Of a stretch of DNA of 25,800 nt, positions 1 to 8,259 are shown in pieces. Every line of letters starts with the position of its first letter. The first letter of the stretch is position 1. The translations under genes and the position numbers were made by a program. Source of the DNA: JAJQCI01 sp964388305 (GTDB lineage Bacteria > Bacillota > Clostridia > Lachnospirales > CAG-274); the NCBI GenBank assembly GCA_964388305.1, contig CAYMAA010000012.1, positions 1 to 25,800 on the forward strand, given 5' to 3'. Under the pieces are notes generated by a model, which saw only the letters and a list, made by a program, of their open reading frames with translations, did no database searches and was not told the origin of the DNA.

Positions 1-1368
1 GATTGCGGAATATATGGCGCAAAATATAGCGATGCCTGCCGAGGGGCCGTCCACGGGCATACCCCCGGGGAAATTTATGTGAATATCATAACCCGAGGCG
101 TCAATTCCAAAAACAGTTTCCAAAACCGTTACGGCATTTTCCGCAGAAACATAAGCGGTACCCTTTCTTATAAGCCTGCCGCTGCCTGCGGAAAGCTCCT
201 CTTTTTCCACAACCCCCGTAACATTAAGCCTGCCGCCGCCGTTTTTACAGCTTGCCTCCACAGGCAAAACACAGCCTGCTCCTCCGCCTGTAACAGCAAG
301 ACCGTTTACAACGCCTATGGACGATGGACAAAGGCGCTGCCTGTACACAGGGGAAAGCCTGCCAAAATCCGCCACCTTTATAATATCCTCTTTTATAATG
401 GTATTTCTTCCCTGCATTTTTGCAACAGCGGCGGCGGTTTGAATAATGTTTACCGTGTTTCTGCCGTTAATGCTGTACTCCGCAACCACCTCCGGCACTT
501 TGCCATCGCAGCCAAAGCCTGCCTTTGCACAGCTCTTTGCGGCAATTGTTTTAACCTCGTCCGTGGTAAGGGGACGGAAGAAAACCTCTCTGCACCTGCT
601 CCTTAAAGCCTCGGGAATATCCGACGGCTGTTTTGTTGTTGCGCCTACAAGCCTAAAATCCGCAGGCAAGCCGTTTTTAAAAACATCGTGTATATATGGC
701 GGAATGTTACTGTCCTCTTCATTATAATAAGCGCTGCTTAAAAACACCTTTCTGTCCTCAAGCACCTTTAGCAGCCTGTTTAGCTGATAAGGGTGAAGCT
801 CTCCTATTTCGTCCAAAAACAATATGCCGCCGTGGGCCCTCGTAACCGCCCCGGGTTTTGGCCTGGGTACGCCTGCCTGACCGTAAGCGCCTGCGCCCTG
901 ATAAATGGGGTCATGAACAGAACCCATTAGAGGGTCTGCAATGTTTCTTTCATCAAACTGCAATATGGCAGAGTCCATTTCCACAAAAGGCGCATCTCCT
1001 CTGAAAGGTGAATTGGGGGATTTTTTCGCCTCCTCCAAAATAAGCCTGCAAACAGCGGTCTTTCCCACCCCGGGAGGGCCGTAAATAATAACGTGCTGAG
1101 GATTTTCACCCATAAGCGCCGCCCTCAGCGCCTCAATGCCCTTTTCCTGCCCTACAATTTCATCTATATGTTTTGGTCTTGCCTTTTCGGAAAGAGGCTC
1201 GGTAAGACTGATTCTTCGCAGTCTGTAAAGCTCTTTGTGCTCCTTTTCCGTACCAAGCTTTATTGTTTTTATGCTTGTCCGCTGATTTTTTATTGCTCCC
1301 ATAAAATAAATAATGGCGACAGCGCAAAATAAAAGCTGCGAAAGAACAAGTATAATACTTAACTGCAT
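1..1368 (-). CDS. lonB: LonB-type ATP-dependent protease, membrane-anchored (3' end beyond window)
   Basis: The visible 456 codons encode an AAA+ ATPase fused to the start of a Lon-type serine protease domain, which degrades protein substrates using ATP. The N-terminus is a single hydrophobic segment (about residues 4-26), as in Bacillus LonB, so the protein should sit on the membrane facing the cytoplasm. Walker A is GPPGVGKT (Lys103), Walker B is ILFLDEIGE (Asp186, Glu187), and the protease motif DGPSAG holds the catalytic serine near residue 443. The catalytic lysine would lie past the window edge. The ATG at 1368 is preceded by GGGAGTG at good spacing. In Bacillus, LonB acts in the forespore and is tied to sporulation, so this supports a spore-forming lineage. 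It may be co-transcribed with the small gene upstream (53 nt gap). The family assignment is firm. The sporulation role is inferred. Confidence 0.93.
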   Translation of the reverse strand, partial: MQLSIILVLSQLLFCAVAIIYFMGAIKNQRTSIKTIKLGTEKEHKELYRLRRISLTEPLSEKARPKHIDEIVGQEKGIEALRAALMGENPQHVIIYGPPGVGKTAVCRLILEEAKKSPNSPFRGDAPFVEMDSAILQFDERNIADPLMGSVHDPIYQGAGAYGQAGVPRPKPGAVTRAHGGILFLDEIGELHPYQLNRLLKVLEDRKVFLSSAYYNEEDSNIPPYIHDVFKNGLPADFRLVGATTKQPSDIPEALRSRCREVFFRPLTTDEVKTIAAKSCAKAGFGCDGKVPEVVAEYSINGRNTVNIIQTAAAVAKMQGRNTIIKEDIIKVADFGRLSPVYRQRLCPSSIGVVNGLAVTGGGAGCVLPVEASCKNGGGRLNVTGVVEKEELSAGSGRLIRKGTAYVSAENAVTVLETVFGIDASGYDIHINFPGGMPVDGPSAGIAIFCAIYSAI

Positions 1369-1379
1369 ATATTTCACTC

Positions 1380-1397
1380 CCGTAAATGTATTTACGG
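1380..1397 (-). promoter_or_regulatory. Inverted repeat abutting the lonB ribosome binding site
   Basis: A perfect 7-bp inverted repeat, CCGTAAA and TTTACGG around a 4-nt loop, lies just upstream of lonB. On the transcript, its last Gs run straight into the GGGAGTG ribosome binding site. It could be an operator for a DNA-binding protein or an RNA hairpin that limits ribosome access. There is no T-run after it, so it is not a terminator. The structure is read directly. The function is a guess. Confidence 0.4.
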
Positions 1398-1421
1398 AAA
1401 TTATTGCCTGTATTGCAAATT

Positions 1422-1658
1422 TTATACTTCTTCGGGAGGAATTTTAAACCTTGCCACTATTTCGTCATAACATTCCTCGCACAGCTCAAAGGTCTGTTTA
1501 ACTCCGTCCTTTGCGGAGCCGTAACCCCATACCTTTTCTACGGAAAGCAGCCGCCCCTCATCTCCGCATACATCAGGTGTAATTTCTTTTCCGCATCTGT
1601 TACAAATCACCTTGCTGCAAACCGCTACCTCCTTTAATACCTTTTTATATTTTTTCAT
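1422..1658 (-). CDS. Small protein with two CXXC pairs, probable zinc-binding
   Basis: A 78-residue protein of unknown function. It carries a pair CNRC near residue 20 and a pair CEEC near residue 60, plus two further cysteines (in VCSK and DVCG). The two pairs suggest one structural zinc site of the zinc-ribbon kind. The N-terminus is lysine-rich and the C-terminus is acidic. The ATG follows GGAGG with normal spacing. The gene sits 53 nt upstream of lonB on the same strand and may share its transcript. There is no membrane segment or signal peptide, so it should be cytoplasmic. It could be a small regulator or a metal-handling protein. No specific family is recognised. Confidence 0.7.
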   Translation of the reverse strand: MKKYKKVLKEVAVCSKVICNRCGKEITPDVCGDEGRLLSVEKVWGYGSAKDGVKQTFELCEECYDEIVARFKIPPEEV

Positions 1659-1743
1659 TTCAGTTTACCTCCAAAGTCATGCCCCAAATACCTCTCCGAC
1701 TATAATTATACTATAATATAATAAAAAAAGTAACAGGTAAAAA

Positions 1744-1758
1744 TATGTACCGTACATA
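1744..1758. promoter_or_regulatory. Dyad symmetry TATGTAC-C-GTACATA, possible operator
   Basis: A perfect 7+1+7 dyad lies in the AT-rich spacer between the CXXC gene and the lysC terminator. About 35 bp closer to the CXXC gene there is a TATAAT hexamer on the minus strand (1705-1710) without a convincing -35 box. The dyad may be the binding site of a dimeric regulator for the CXXC-lonB transcript. The symmetry is seen directly. The role is inferred. Confidence 0.3.
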
Positions 1759-1814
1759 AATTATAACTCCAATCACGCTCTTTAACAACAGCTTCTTTAC
1801 CCGGTTAAATTTTT

Positions 1815-1842
1815 ACAATAAAAAAGCTCTCCGAAGAGAGCC
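1815..1842 (-). terminator. Rho-independent terminator after lysC
   Basis: On the minus strand, the stem GCTCTC-TTCG-GAGAGC (1826-1841, a TTCG tetraloop) runs directly into six Ts. It lies 24 nt past the lysC stop codon and ends the PheB-hom-lysC transcript. Confidence 0.9.
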
Positions 1843-1865
1843 AAAAGGGTTATGAATTACGATTA

Positions 1866-3080
1866 TTATAAAGCCGTCTGGCTTATGAATTTATCGTGAA
1901 TTGCGTTTGCGGCGTAGTCTGCGTCTTTTTCGTCCACAAGAATGGAAATTTTAATTTCGGAAGTGGAAATCATATTTACGTTTACGCCTGCGTTATAGGT
2001 TGCCTCAAAAAACAGCGCGGCAACACCTGCGTTTGTAGCCATACCTGCGCCCACAACGCTAACCTTTGCCACATTTTCCTTATGGTCTACCTTTTCGTAG
2101 CCAACCTTGCCTTTTAAGCCGTTTATAACGCTTAAAGCCTCGTTTACGTCTGTTCTGGCAACGGTAAAGCTGATATCCTTCTTTTTATCTCTGCCTATGG
2201 ACTGCAAAATAATATCCACACTTATATTATGCTTTGCAAGCTCGGCAAAAATTTTATATGCGGTACCCGGCTTATCGTCCAAGCCTATTACAGAAATTCT
2301 TGAAACATTTTTATCTACGGCAACACCGCTAACCATCATACTTTCCACGTTAGTAACCTCCTTAACAATAGTGCCCTCATCCTCGGACATACTTGACCTT
2401 ACAACCAAATTTACGCCATACTTTTTAGCAAGCTCCACAGACCTGTTGTGAAGCACCTGAGCGCCCAGCGAGGCAAACTCAAGCATTTCATCAAATGAAA
2501 TTTCTTTAAGCTTTCTGGCGTTTTTAATATGCCTTGGGTCGCCTGTATAAACACCGTCCACATCAGTATAAATTTCGCACAAATCCGCATTAAGCTTTGC
2601 GGCAAGAGCAACTGCGGAGGTATCCGAGCCGCCTCTTCCCAGAGTAACAACATCACCTATTTTGTTTACCCCCTGAAAGCCCGTAACAATTACTACCTTT
2701 TTGCTGTCCAGTTCATTTTTTATTCTGCTGCGCCCGATATCCTTAATTCTCGCATTGGAATAATCACTTGTGGCGGTAATGCGGCACTGGCTTGCGTTTA
2801 ATGAAATACTGGGAACATTAAGCGCATCAAGAGCCATACTCATAAGCGCCACGGACTGCTGTTCTCCCGTTGCAAGGAGCATATCCATTTCTCTTTTTGA
2901 CGGATTTTTATTTATTTCGTGAGCCTTTTCTATAAGGTCATCGGTAGTATCGCCCTGAGCGGAAAGCACAACAACAAGCTTGTTGCCCTGGTCACGGCTT
3001 TTTTTAATTCTTTTTGCCACATTCATAACTCTTTCCGCATTGGCAACAGAGCTGCCGCCAAACTTCATAACTATTAACAT
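1866..3080 (-). CDS. lysC: Aspartate kinase, monofunctional, with tandem ACT domains
   Basis: Catalyses ATP-dependent phosphorylation of L-aspartate, the first step toward lysine, methionine and threonine. The 404 residues are typical for the monofunctional class. The amino acid kinase domain (about residues 1-245) starts with the signature KFGGSS and includes the stretch TLGRGGSDTSA. Two ACT domains (about 265-404) should bind an amino acid effector for feedback control. The ATG is preceded by GGAGGGAG. It is the last gene of a three-gene operon, 35 nt after hom, and is followed by a clear terminator. Which end product inhibits it cannot be read from the sequence. No lysine riboswitch is visible, so any lysine control is likely at the enzyme level. 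Confidence 0.96.
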   Translation of the reverse strand: MLIVMKFGGSSVANAERVMNVAKRIKKSRDQGNKLVVVLSAQGDTTDDLIEKAHEINKNPSKREMDMLLATGEQQSVALMSMALDALNVPSISLNASQCRITATSDYSNARIKDIGRSRIKNELDSKKVVIVTGFQGVNKIGDVVTLGRGGSDTSAVALAAKLNADLCEIYTDVDGVYTGDPRHIKNARKLKEISFDEMLEFASLGAQVLHNRSVELAKKYGVNLVVRSSMSEDEGTIVKEVTNVESMMVSGVAVDKNVSRISVIGLDDKPGTAYKIFAELAKHNISVDIILQSIGRDKKKDISFTVARTDVNEALSVINGLKGKVGYEKVDHKENVAKVSVVGAGMATNAGVAALFFEATYNAGVNVNMISTSEIKISILVDEKDADYAANAIHDKFISQTAL

Positions 3081-3115
3081 ATTAATTCTCCCTCCACTTA
3101 CATATCGGTGTTTCC

Positions 3116-4351
3116 TTAATTTATGCGTATTGTGTTAAGTATATTTTCTATCCCGTCTTTATTTAAAAGCATACTGAGCCTCCGGTCGGTTTCCGCCTCG
3201 GTTAAAACAGGTGTAATAAAGCCTATCTCGTCCTCCGTACCCTCCGCCTTTACAAATTCCACATTGCCGAAAACACTGCTGACTGCCGCTTTGCCTGCAT
3301 TTTCATCAAATGTTTCTATTCTTACAAGCTTGCTTATTTCCAGGCTGTCCGTACTGTTTAAAACGGCAGGGGTTTCATTCCAGTTTATGCAAATGTGCCT
3401 GTTCTTGTTATTTACAATATTGATAACATCACTGACAACTGCGGAGGCGGTGGCGTCTTTCCCCGCGCCTTTGCCGTAAAACATTATATCTCCAAGCATA
3501 TTGCCCGTAATGCAAATGCCGTTAAAAACACCGTTTACCATAAAAAGCGGACTTTCTTCTCCCACAATAAATGGCGCAACCATTGCCCAGCTGCCCGAGG
3601 AGCCGGTTTTGCCGTAACCCAAAAGCTTTATTGCCTTACCCATGGCTTTTGCATAGCTTATATCCGCCTTTGAAATGTTTGTAATACCCTCTGTTTGTAT
3701 ATCCGTATAGTTTACCTGCTGTTCCAGCACAAGTGACATTAATATGGCAATTTTGCGGCAGGCATCATAACCCTCCACGTCTGCGGCAGGGTTCCTTTCG
3801 GCATAGCCAAGCTCCTGCGCACGCTTTAAAACCTCGTCATATTCAGAGTCATCCTTAGCCATTTTTGTAAGCATATAGTTGGTTGTGCCGTTTAATATTC
3901 CTTTAATTTCCAAAATTTCGTCTGCGGTTATAGAGGTTATCATTGGTCTTATAATAGGTATGCCGCCCCCAACGCTTGCTTCAAAAAAGAAGTTTACGTT
4001 TTTTTCCTCCGCAATTTTAATAAGCTCCGCGCCGTGCGCCGCAACAAGCTCTTTATTGGAGGTGCAAACGTGCTTGCCTTTTAAAAGCGAGCTTTTCACA
4101 AAATCGTAAGCAGGATTAAGTCCGCCCATTACCTCAACAACAACGCTTACCTCATCATCATTTAAAATATCGTTAAAATCATGAGTAAGCACCTCTTCAA
4201 CAGGGTCGTTGGGAAATGTTCTTAAATCCAAAACATATTTTACCGCAACCTCTTCCGCCGCTTTGCTTTGTACCTTGCTGCTGTTTGTTTTTATTATATT
4301 AAAAACACCGGAGCCTACGGTACCGTAGCCCAATATAGCCGCTTTCGCCAT
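3116..4351 (-). CDS. hom: Homoserine dehydrogenase
   Basis: Reduces aspartate 4-semialdehyde to homoserine with NAD(P)H, the branch to threonine and methionine. The N-terminal Rossmann motif is GYGTVGSG. The catalytic domain contains GGGIPIIRP and the family stretch NGTTNYML. A C-terminal ACT-like region is present (about the last 80 residues), giving a family-normal length of 411. The ATG at 4351 is chosen because GGGAG lies 8 nt upstream. A GTG at 4360 also opens the frame but directly touches the Shine-Dalgarno sequence and is less likely. Only 5 nt separate it from the upstream ACT-domain gene, and lysC follows 35 nt downstream, so the three genes form an operon. It acts in the cytoplasm. 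Confidence 0.96.
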   Translation of the reverse strand: MAKAAILGYGTVGSGVFNIIKTNSSKVQSKAAEEVAVKYVLDLRTFPNDPVEEVLTHDFNDILNDDEVSVVVEVMGGLNPAYDFVKSSLLKGKHVCTSNKELVAAHGAELIKIAEEKNVNFFFEASVGGGIPIIRPMITSITADEILEIKGILNGTTNYMLTKMAKDDSEYDEVLKRAQELGYAERNPAADVEGYDACRKIAILMSLVLEQQVNYTDIQTEGITNISKADISYAKAMGKAIKLLGYGKTGSSGSWAMVAPFIVGEESPLFMVNGVFNGICITGNMLGDIMFYGKGAGKDATASAVVSDVINIVNNKNRHICINWNETPAVLNSTDSLEISKLVRIETFDENAGKAAVSSVFGNVEFVKAEGTEDEIGFITPVLTEAETDRRLSMLLNKDGIENILNTIRIN

Positions 4352-4356
4352 TTTTG

Positions 4357-4797
4357 TCACTCCCTTGCTATTATCCTCAGGGTTAAAACACCCTTAATTT
4401 CTCTTATCTTATTTATAAGTCCTTCAAAGCTTTGCCCGATTTGGTTTAACTCTGCGCTTATGGTAATGTTTGCTATGCCGTGAATGGGTATTGTTTGATT
4501 AATTGTAAGTATGTTTGCGCCGAAATTTGCAATAGTGTTAAGCACATTGGATAAAATGCCCGGTTCATCGTAAAGATCCATTCCTATAACAACGGTCATA
4601 CCCCGGGAGTCCTCTCCCAAAATAAAAACATTATCTCTGTATTTATAAAAAGCAGACCTGCTTAAGCCAACCCTTTCAACAGCCTGAGAAACGGTTATTC
4701 CCTCTGCGCTTATAAGACTTTTTGCCTCAATAACCTTTAAAAATATATCAGGCAATATGCTTTTATCAACAATTAAATACTTAGAATTATCTTCCAT
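4357..4797 (-). CDS. ACT domain-containing protein, PheB/UPF0735 family
   Basis: A 146-residue protein. It has an N-terminal helical part with a helix-turn-helix-like stretch (about residues 33-53, ITVSQAVERVGLSRSAFYKY) and a C-terminal ACT domain (about 70-146) containing the typical DEPGILSNVL turn. This is the architecture of the UPF0735/PheB family, often found beside hom or pheA in Bacillota. It probably senses an amino acid (threonine, phenylalanine or a relative) and regulates transcription or enzyme activity. Its place as first gene of a hom-lysC operon points to aspartate-family control, which is an inference. The upstream RBS is weak (GGGTG). A strong promoter lies 42 nt upstream of the ATG. 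Confidence 0.88.
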   Translation of the reverse strand: MEDNSKYLIVDKSILPDIFLKVIEAKSLISAEGITVSQAVERVGLSRSAFYKYRDNVFILGEDSRGMTVVIGMDLYDEPGILSNVLNTIANFGANILTINQTIPIHGIANITISAELNQIGQSFEGLINKIREIKGVLTLRIIARE

Positions 4798-4838
4798 AGC
4801 TGTACACCCACAAAATACATTTGTTTTTCACTCAAAGA

Positions 4839-4867
4839 ATTTTACCACAACCCTATTTGAATTGCAA
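4839..4867 (-). promoter_or_regulatory. SigA-type promoter of the PheB-hom-lysC operon
   Basis: On the minus strand, TTGCAA, a 17-bp spacer and TAAAAT, with a TG dinucleotide one base before the -10 (extended -10). It is correctly placed 42 nt upstream of the start codon. No leader peptide, T-box or attenuator fits in the short leader. Confidence 0.8.
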
Positions 4868-4897
4868 GTATTTTTGTAAAATTTTATATAAAAACAA

Positions 4898-4926
4898 TTG
4901 TAAAAAAAAACGGAATATGTTATAAT
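4898..4926 (+). promoter_or_regulatory. SigA-type promoter of xylA
   Basis: TTGTAA, a 17-bp spacer and TATAAT, with an upstream TGT that makes an extended -10. The -35 boxes of this promoter and the divergent hom-operon promoter are about 30 bp apart, back to back. I see no XylR-type operator or clear catabolite-response element in the 177-bp spacer. Confidence 0.82.
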
Positions 4927-4974
4927 TTATTTATGCAATTTTTATTATAAAATGAAAAAGGAAGGAATGAAATT

Positions 4975-6285
4975 ATGAGCTATTTTCCAAATTTTGAAAA
5001 GGTAGGCTATGAGGGCAGGGATTCCAAAAATCCTTTTGCTTTTAAATTTTATGACGCTGACCGTGTTGTGGGCGGAAAAACAATGAAGGAGCAGCTTAAA
5101 TTTGCAATGAGCTGGTGGCACACACTGGGCGCTGTTTTAACAGACCCCTTTGGCGCAGGCACAATAGACCGAAGCTACGGCAAAACCGACCCTATGGATA
5201 TTGCAAGGGCAAAGGTGGATGCAGGCTTTGAGTTTATGGAAAAGCTTGGCATAGAATATTTTTGCTTCCATGATGTTGACCTTGTTCCCGAAGGAAATTC
5301 TCTTGCGGAGTTAAAGGCAAACCTTAAGGAGATTGTTGCTTACATAAAGGAAAAAATGAAAGGCACAAACATAAAGCTCCTTTGGGGTACGGCAAACTGC
5401 TTTGGCAACCCTCGTTATATGCACGGCGCGGGAACATCCTGCAATGCGGACGTTTTTGCCTGTGCGGCAACCCAGATTAAAAATGCCATTGATGCCACAA
5501 TAGAGCTTGGCGGCAAGGGTTATGTATTTTGGGGCGGAAGAGAAGGCTACGAAACACTACTTAACACAAATATGGGTTTAGAGCTTGAAAATATGGCAAA
5601 TCTTATGAAGATGGCTGTTAAATATGCCCGTTCCAAAGGTTTTGACGGAGATTTTTATGTAGAGCCGAAGCCAAAGGAACCTACAAAGCATCAGTATGAT
5701 TTTGACTCCGCAACAGTTATAGGCTTTTTAAGAGCGCACGGACTTGATAAGGACTTTAAGCTTAATATAGAAGCTAACCATGCAACGCTTGCGGGGCATA
5801 CATTTGAACACGAATTAAGAGTAGCGCGCATAAACGGATTTTTCGGCTCTGTAGACGCTAACCAAGGGGACGAGCATCTGGGTTGGGATACAGACCAGTT
5901 CCCGACAGACGTTAAAACGGCAACTCTTGCAATGTATGAGGTGCTTAAAGCAGGCGGATTTACAAACGGAGGACTTAACTTTGATGCAAAGGTACGCCGT
6001 CCGTCATTCACCTATGACGATATTGCTCTTGCGTACATTTCGGGTATGGATACATTTGCGCTGGGTCTTTTAAAGGCTTACGACCTTATAGAGGACGGAC
6101 GCATTGACAAATTTGTTGAAGAGCGTTACGCAAGCTACAAAACAGGCATTGGCGCTAAAATTGCAAGCGGCGCAACAACGCTTGAAGAGCTTGAAGAATA
6201 TGCTCTTGCAAACGGCGAGCCTACAGTTACAAGCGGCAGACAGGAATATCTTGAATCCGTTTTAACACAAATACTTTTTAAATAA
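4975..6285 (+). CDS. xylA: Xylose isomerase
   Basis: Interconverts D-xylose and D-xylulose (and D-glucose and D-fructose) in the cytoplasm using two divalent metal ions. At 436 residues it matches the long class II enzymes of clostridia and Thermotoga. Catalytic His99 and Asp102 lie in FHDVD. The metal ligands expected for the family are all present: Glu230, Glu266, His269, Asp294, Asp305, Asp307 and Asp337, with Lys232 in VEPKPKEP. The ATG is preceded by GGAAGGA. It is monocistronic, with its own promoter and a strong terminator. Unusually, no xylulokinase, sugar transporter or xylR gene is nearby, so the rest of the pentose pathway must be elsewhere. All key residues are intact, so activity is expected. 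Confidence 0.97.
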   Translation: MSYFPNFEKVGYEGRDSKNPFAFKFYDADRVVGGKTMKEQLKFAMSWWHTLGAVLTDPFGAGTIDRSYGKTDPMDIARAKVDAGFEFMEKLGIEYFCFHDVDLVPEGNSLAELKANLKEIVAYIKEKMKGTNIKLLWGTANCFGNPRYMHGAGTSCNADVFACAATQIKNAIDATIELGGKGYVFWGGREGYETLLNTNMGLELENMANLMKMAVKYARSKGFDGDFYVEPKPKEPTKHQYDFDSATVIGFLRAHGLDKDFKLNIEANHATLAGHTFEHELRVARINGFFGSVDANQGDEHLGWDTDQFPTDVKTATLAMYEVLKAGGFTNGGLNFDAKVRRPSFTYDDIALAYISGMDTFALGLLKAYDLIEDGRIDKFVEERYASYKTGIGAKIASGATTLEELEEYALANGEPTVTSGRQEYLESVLTQILFK

Positions 6286-6310
6286 TTATTTATTAAATAA
6301 TAAAAAAATA

Positions 6311-6347
6311 AGCTGTGAGCATTTTCGGTTTGCTCACAGCTTTTTTT
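6311..6347. terminator. Bidirectional terminator between xylA and the ABC exporter operon
   Basis: An 11-bp perfect stem (AGCTGTGAGCA / TGCTCACAGCT) with a 9-nt loop. Seven Ts follow on the plus strand. The minus strand reads out through an interrupted T-run (TTATTTTTTTA). It serves converging xylA and the ABC transporter genes. Confidence 0.92.
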
Positions 6348-6352
6348 AAGTG

Positions 6353-6372
6353 ACCGCTGATTAATCAGCGGT
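6353..6372. repeat. 20-bp perfect palindrome downstream of the ABC exporter operon
   Basis: ACCGCTGATTAATCAGCGGT is a perfect 20-bp palindrome. It lies 3 nt past the stop codon of the downstream ABC gene and 11 bp before its terminator. Seventeen of its bases plus flank (CTGATTAATCAGCGGTT) recur exactly at 13548-13564, at the end of another minus-strand gene and again just before the terminator. It is a candidate small dispersed repeat or 3'-UTR hairpin. Confidence 0.6.
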
Positions 6373-6375
6373 TAT

Positions 6376-8259
6376 TTAACTGTTTTCTATTGCGCCCGTG
6401 TAGAGCTGATAGTAAATGCCTTTTTTATTAATAAGGTCTTTGTGGCTGCCCCGTTCTATAATTCTGCCGCCGTCCATAACCATAATTACATTGCTGTTTT
6501 TTATGGTGGAAAGCCTGTGGGCAATAACAAATACGGAACGGCCTTTCATAAGAGAGTCCATACCCTCCTGCACAAGCTTTTCCGTTCTTGTATCTATGGA
6601 GGAGGTTGCCTCATCAAGTATTAAAGCAGGGGGATTTGCCGCCGCCGCTCTTGCGATTGAAAGAAGCTGCCTCTGACCCTGTGAAAGATTGGAGCCGTTG
6701 CCCGTAAGCACTGTGTTGTAGCCGTCCGGCAGCCTTTGTATGAAGTCATGTGCGCCTGCCAGCTTTGCTGCCGCTTTAACCTCGCTGTCCGTAGCATCGG
6801 GCTTGCCGTAGCGAATGTTATCCGCAACAGTGCCCGTAAACAGGCTTGTATCCTGCAAAACCATACCCAGCGAATGCCGCAGCTCGCTTTTTTTGATTTT
6901 TTTAACGTCTATTCCGTCGTAGGTAATGCTGCCCTTGTCAACATCATAAAATCTGTTTATAAGATTGGTTATAGTGGTTTTGCCTGCTCCCGTTGCGCCT
7001 ACAAAGGCAACCTTTTCCCCCGGTTTGGCGTATACATCTATGTGGTGAAGTACCGTTTTGCCCTCTTCATAGCCAAAGTCCACATCTTCAAGCCTTATAT
7101 CTCCCTGTAACAGACGGTAGCTTGCCTTGCCTGTTTTTTCGTCAATGTATTTCCATGCCCACATACCTGTTCTTATGGGACTTTCCACAATACTGCCGCC
7201 TCCGCCGAATTTTGCCCTGACAAGGCTTACCTTGCCTTCGTCAACCTCGCTTTCTTCGTCAAGAAGCCTGAAAATTCTTTCAGCGCCTGCAAGAGCCATA
7301 ACAACAAAGTTTATCTGCTGGCTCATTTGGCTTATGGGCATATTAAAGCTGCGGTTAAGCTGTAAAAATGATGCAAGAGCGCCTATTGTAAAGCCGCCAA
7401 AGCCGTTTATTGCAAGCACGCCCCCAAAAACCGATGTGAGAACATAGCTTATATTTCCTATATTACCCATAATAGGCATAAGTATATTTGCATATCTGTT
7501 GGCATTTTTTGCCGCGTCAAAAAGCTCGTTGTTCAGCTTGGCAAAATCCTGTATGCTTTCTTCCTCGTGGCAGAAAACCTTAACAACCTTCTGCCCCTCT
7601 ATAAGCTCCTCAATGTAGCCGTTTACATCACCCAGCTTTTGCTGCTGAAGTATAAAATATTTGCTGCTTAAACCGCCTATCTTTTTTGTTGTAAAAATCA
7701 TTACCGCCGCCATACAAAATGTAAGCAGTGTTAAAGGCACGCTTAAAATAAACATACAAAATATAACGCTTACAAGTGTAATTGAGCCGTTAATCATTTG
7801 AGGAATACTTTGGCTTATCATTTGCCTTAGCGTATCTATATCGTTTGTATAAAGGCTCATAATATCCCCGTGGGCGTTTGTATCAAAATATTTTATGGGC
7901 AGGGTTTCCATGTGTTTAAACATTTCCTTTCTCAGGTGCATAAGAGTGCCCTGAGTTACACCTACCATAAGTCTGTTATATATCCATGCGGCTGCCACTC
8001 CAACCGCATAAATTGACGCCATTTTACCTATAGCGCCCAAAAGCGGCCCAAAGCTGCCGCCGTTTGTTACCATAGGCACAATGTAATCGTCTATAAGGCT
8101 TTTCATAAACATTGTTCCTCTTACGTTTACAACGGCGCTTATTATTATAAATATTAATACAAGCAAACACCTTTCCTTATATAAGCCGAGAACATATTTT
8201 ATAAGCCTGAAAAACGCCGCTTTTCCGTTTTCCGCACCTTTTCCGTATTTTTTTCTCAC
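6376..8259 (-). CDS. ABC exporter half-transporter, catalytically complete subunit
   Basis: A 627-residue exporter of the type IV (ABCB/MdlB-like) class: six transmembrane helices (about residues 30-330) followed by an ATPase domain. Walker A is GATGAGKT (Lys427), the signature is LSQGQ (about 525-529), Walker B is LILDEATS with catalytic Glu550, and the switch histidine is His581. The linker between the membrane and ATPase domains is longer than usual (about 345-400, glycine-rich then Trp-rich), a variant I associate with clostridial members. It overlaps its partner gene by 4 bp (ATGA) and should form a heterodimer with it. The signature is degenerate (SQG instead of SGG) and pairs with the degenerate Walker B of the partner. 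The substrate is unknown: drug, lipid or peptide are all possible. Confidence 0.93.
   Translation of the reverse strand: MRKKYGKGAENGKAAFFRLIKYVLGLYKERCLLVLIFIIISAVVNVRGTMFMKSLIDDYIVPMVTNGGSFGPLLGAIGKMASIYAVGVAAAWIYNRLMVGVTQGTLMHLRKEMFKHMETLPIKYFDTNAHGDIMSLYTNDIDTLRQMISQSIPQMINGSITLVSVIFCMFILSVPLTLLTFCMAAVMIFTTKKIGGLSSKYFILQQQKLGDVNGYIEELIEGQKVVKVFCHEEESIQDFAKLNNELFDAAKNANRYANILMPIMGNIGNISYVLTSVFGGVLAINGFGGFTIGALASFLQLNRSFNMPISQMSQQINFVVMALAGAERIFRLLDEESEVDEGKVSLVRAKFGGGGSIVESPIRTGMWAWKYIDEKTGKASYRLLQGDIRLEDVDFGYEEGKTVLHHIDVYAKPGEKVAFVGATGAGKTTITNLINRFYDVDKGSITYDGIDVKKIKKSELRHSLGMVLQDTSLFTGTVADNIRYGKPDATDSEVKAAAKLAGAHDFIQRLPDGYNTVLTGNGSNLSQGQRQLLSIARAAAANPPALILDEATSSIDTRTEKLVQEGMDSLMKGRSVFVIAHRLSTIKNSNVIMVMDGGRIIERGSHKDLINKKGIYYQLYTGAIENS

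Noticed and set aside
79..606. Plus-strand frames at the window start
   Set aside because: They are antisense to the clearly coding LonB frame, which keeps all family motifs.
1659..1815. Riboswitch or T-box upstream of the CXXC-lonB genes
   Set aside because: No conserved core, no stem set and no terminator/antiterminator pair in this AT-rich spacer. Only a short dyad is visible.
4798..4838. Threonine or lysine attenuator upstream of the PheB-hom-lysC operon
   Set aside because: The leader is only about 35 nt. There is no leader peptide with Thr or Lys codons and no stem structure.
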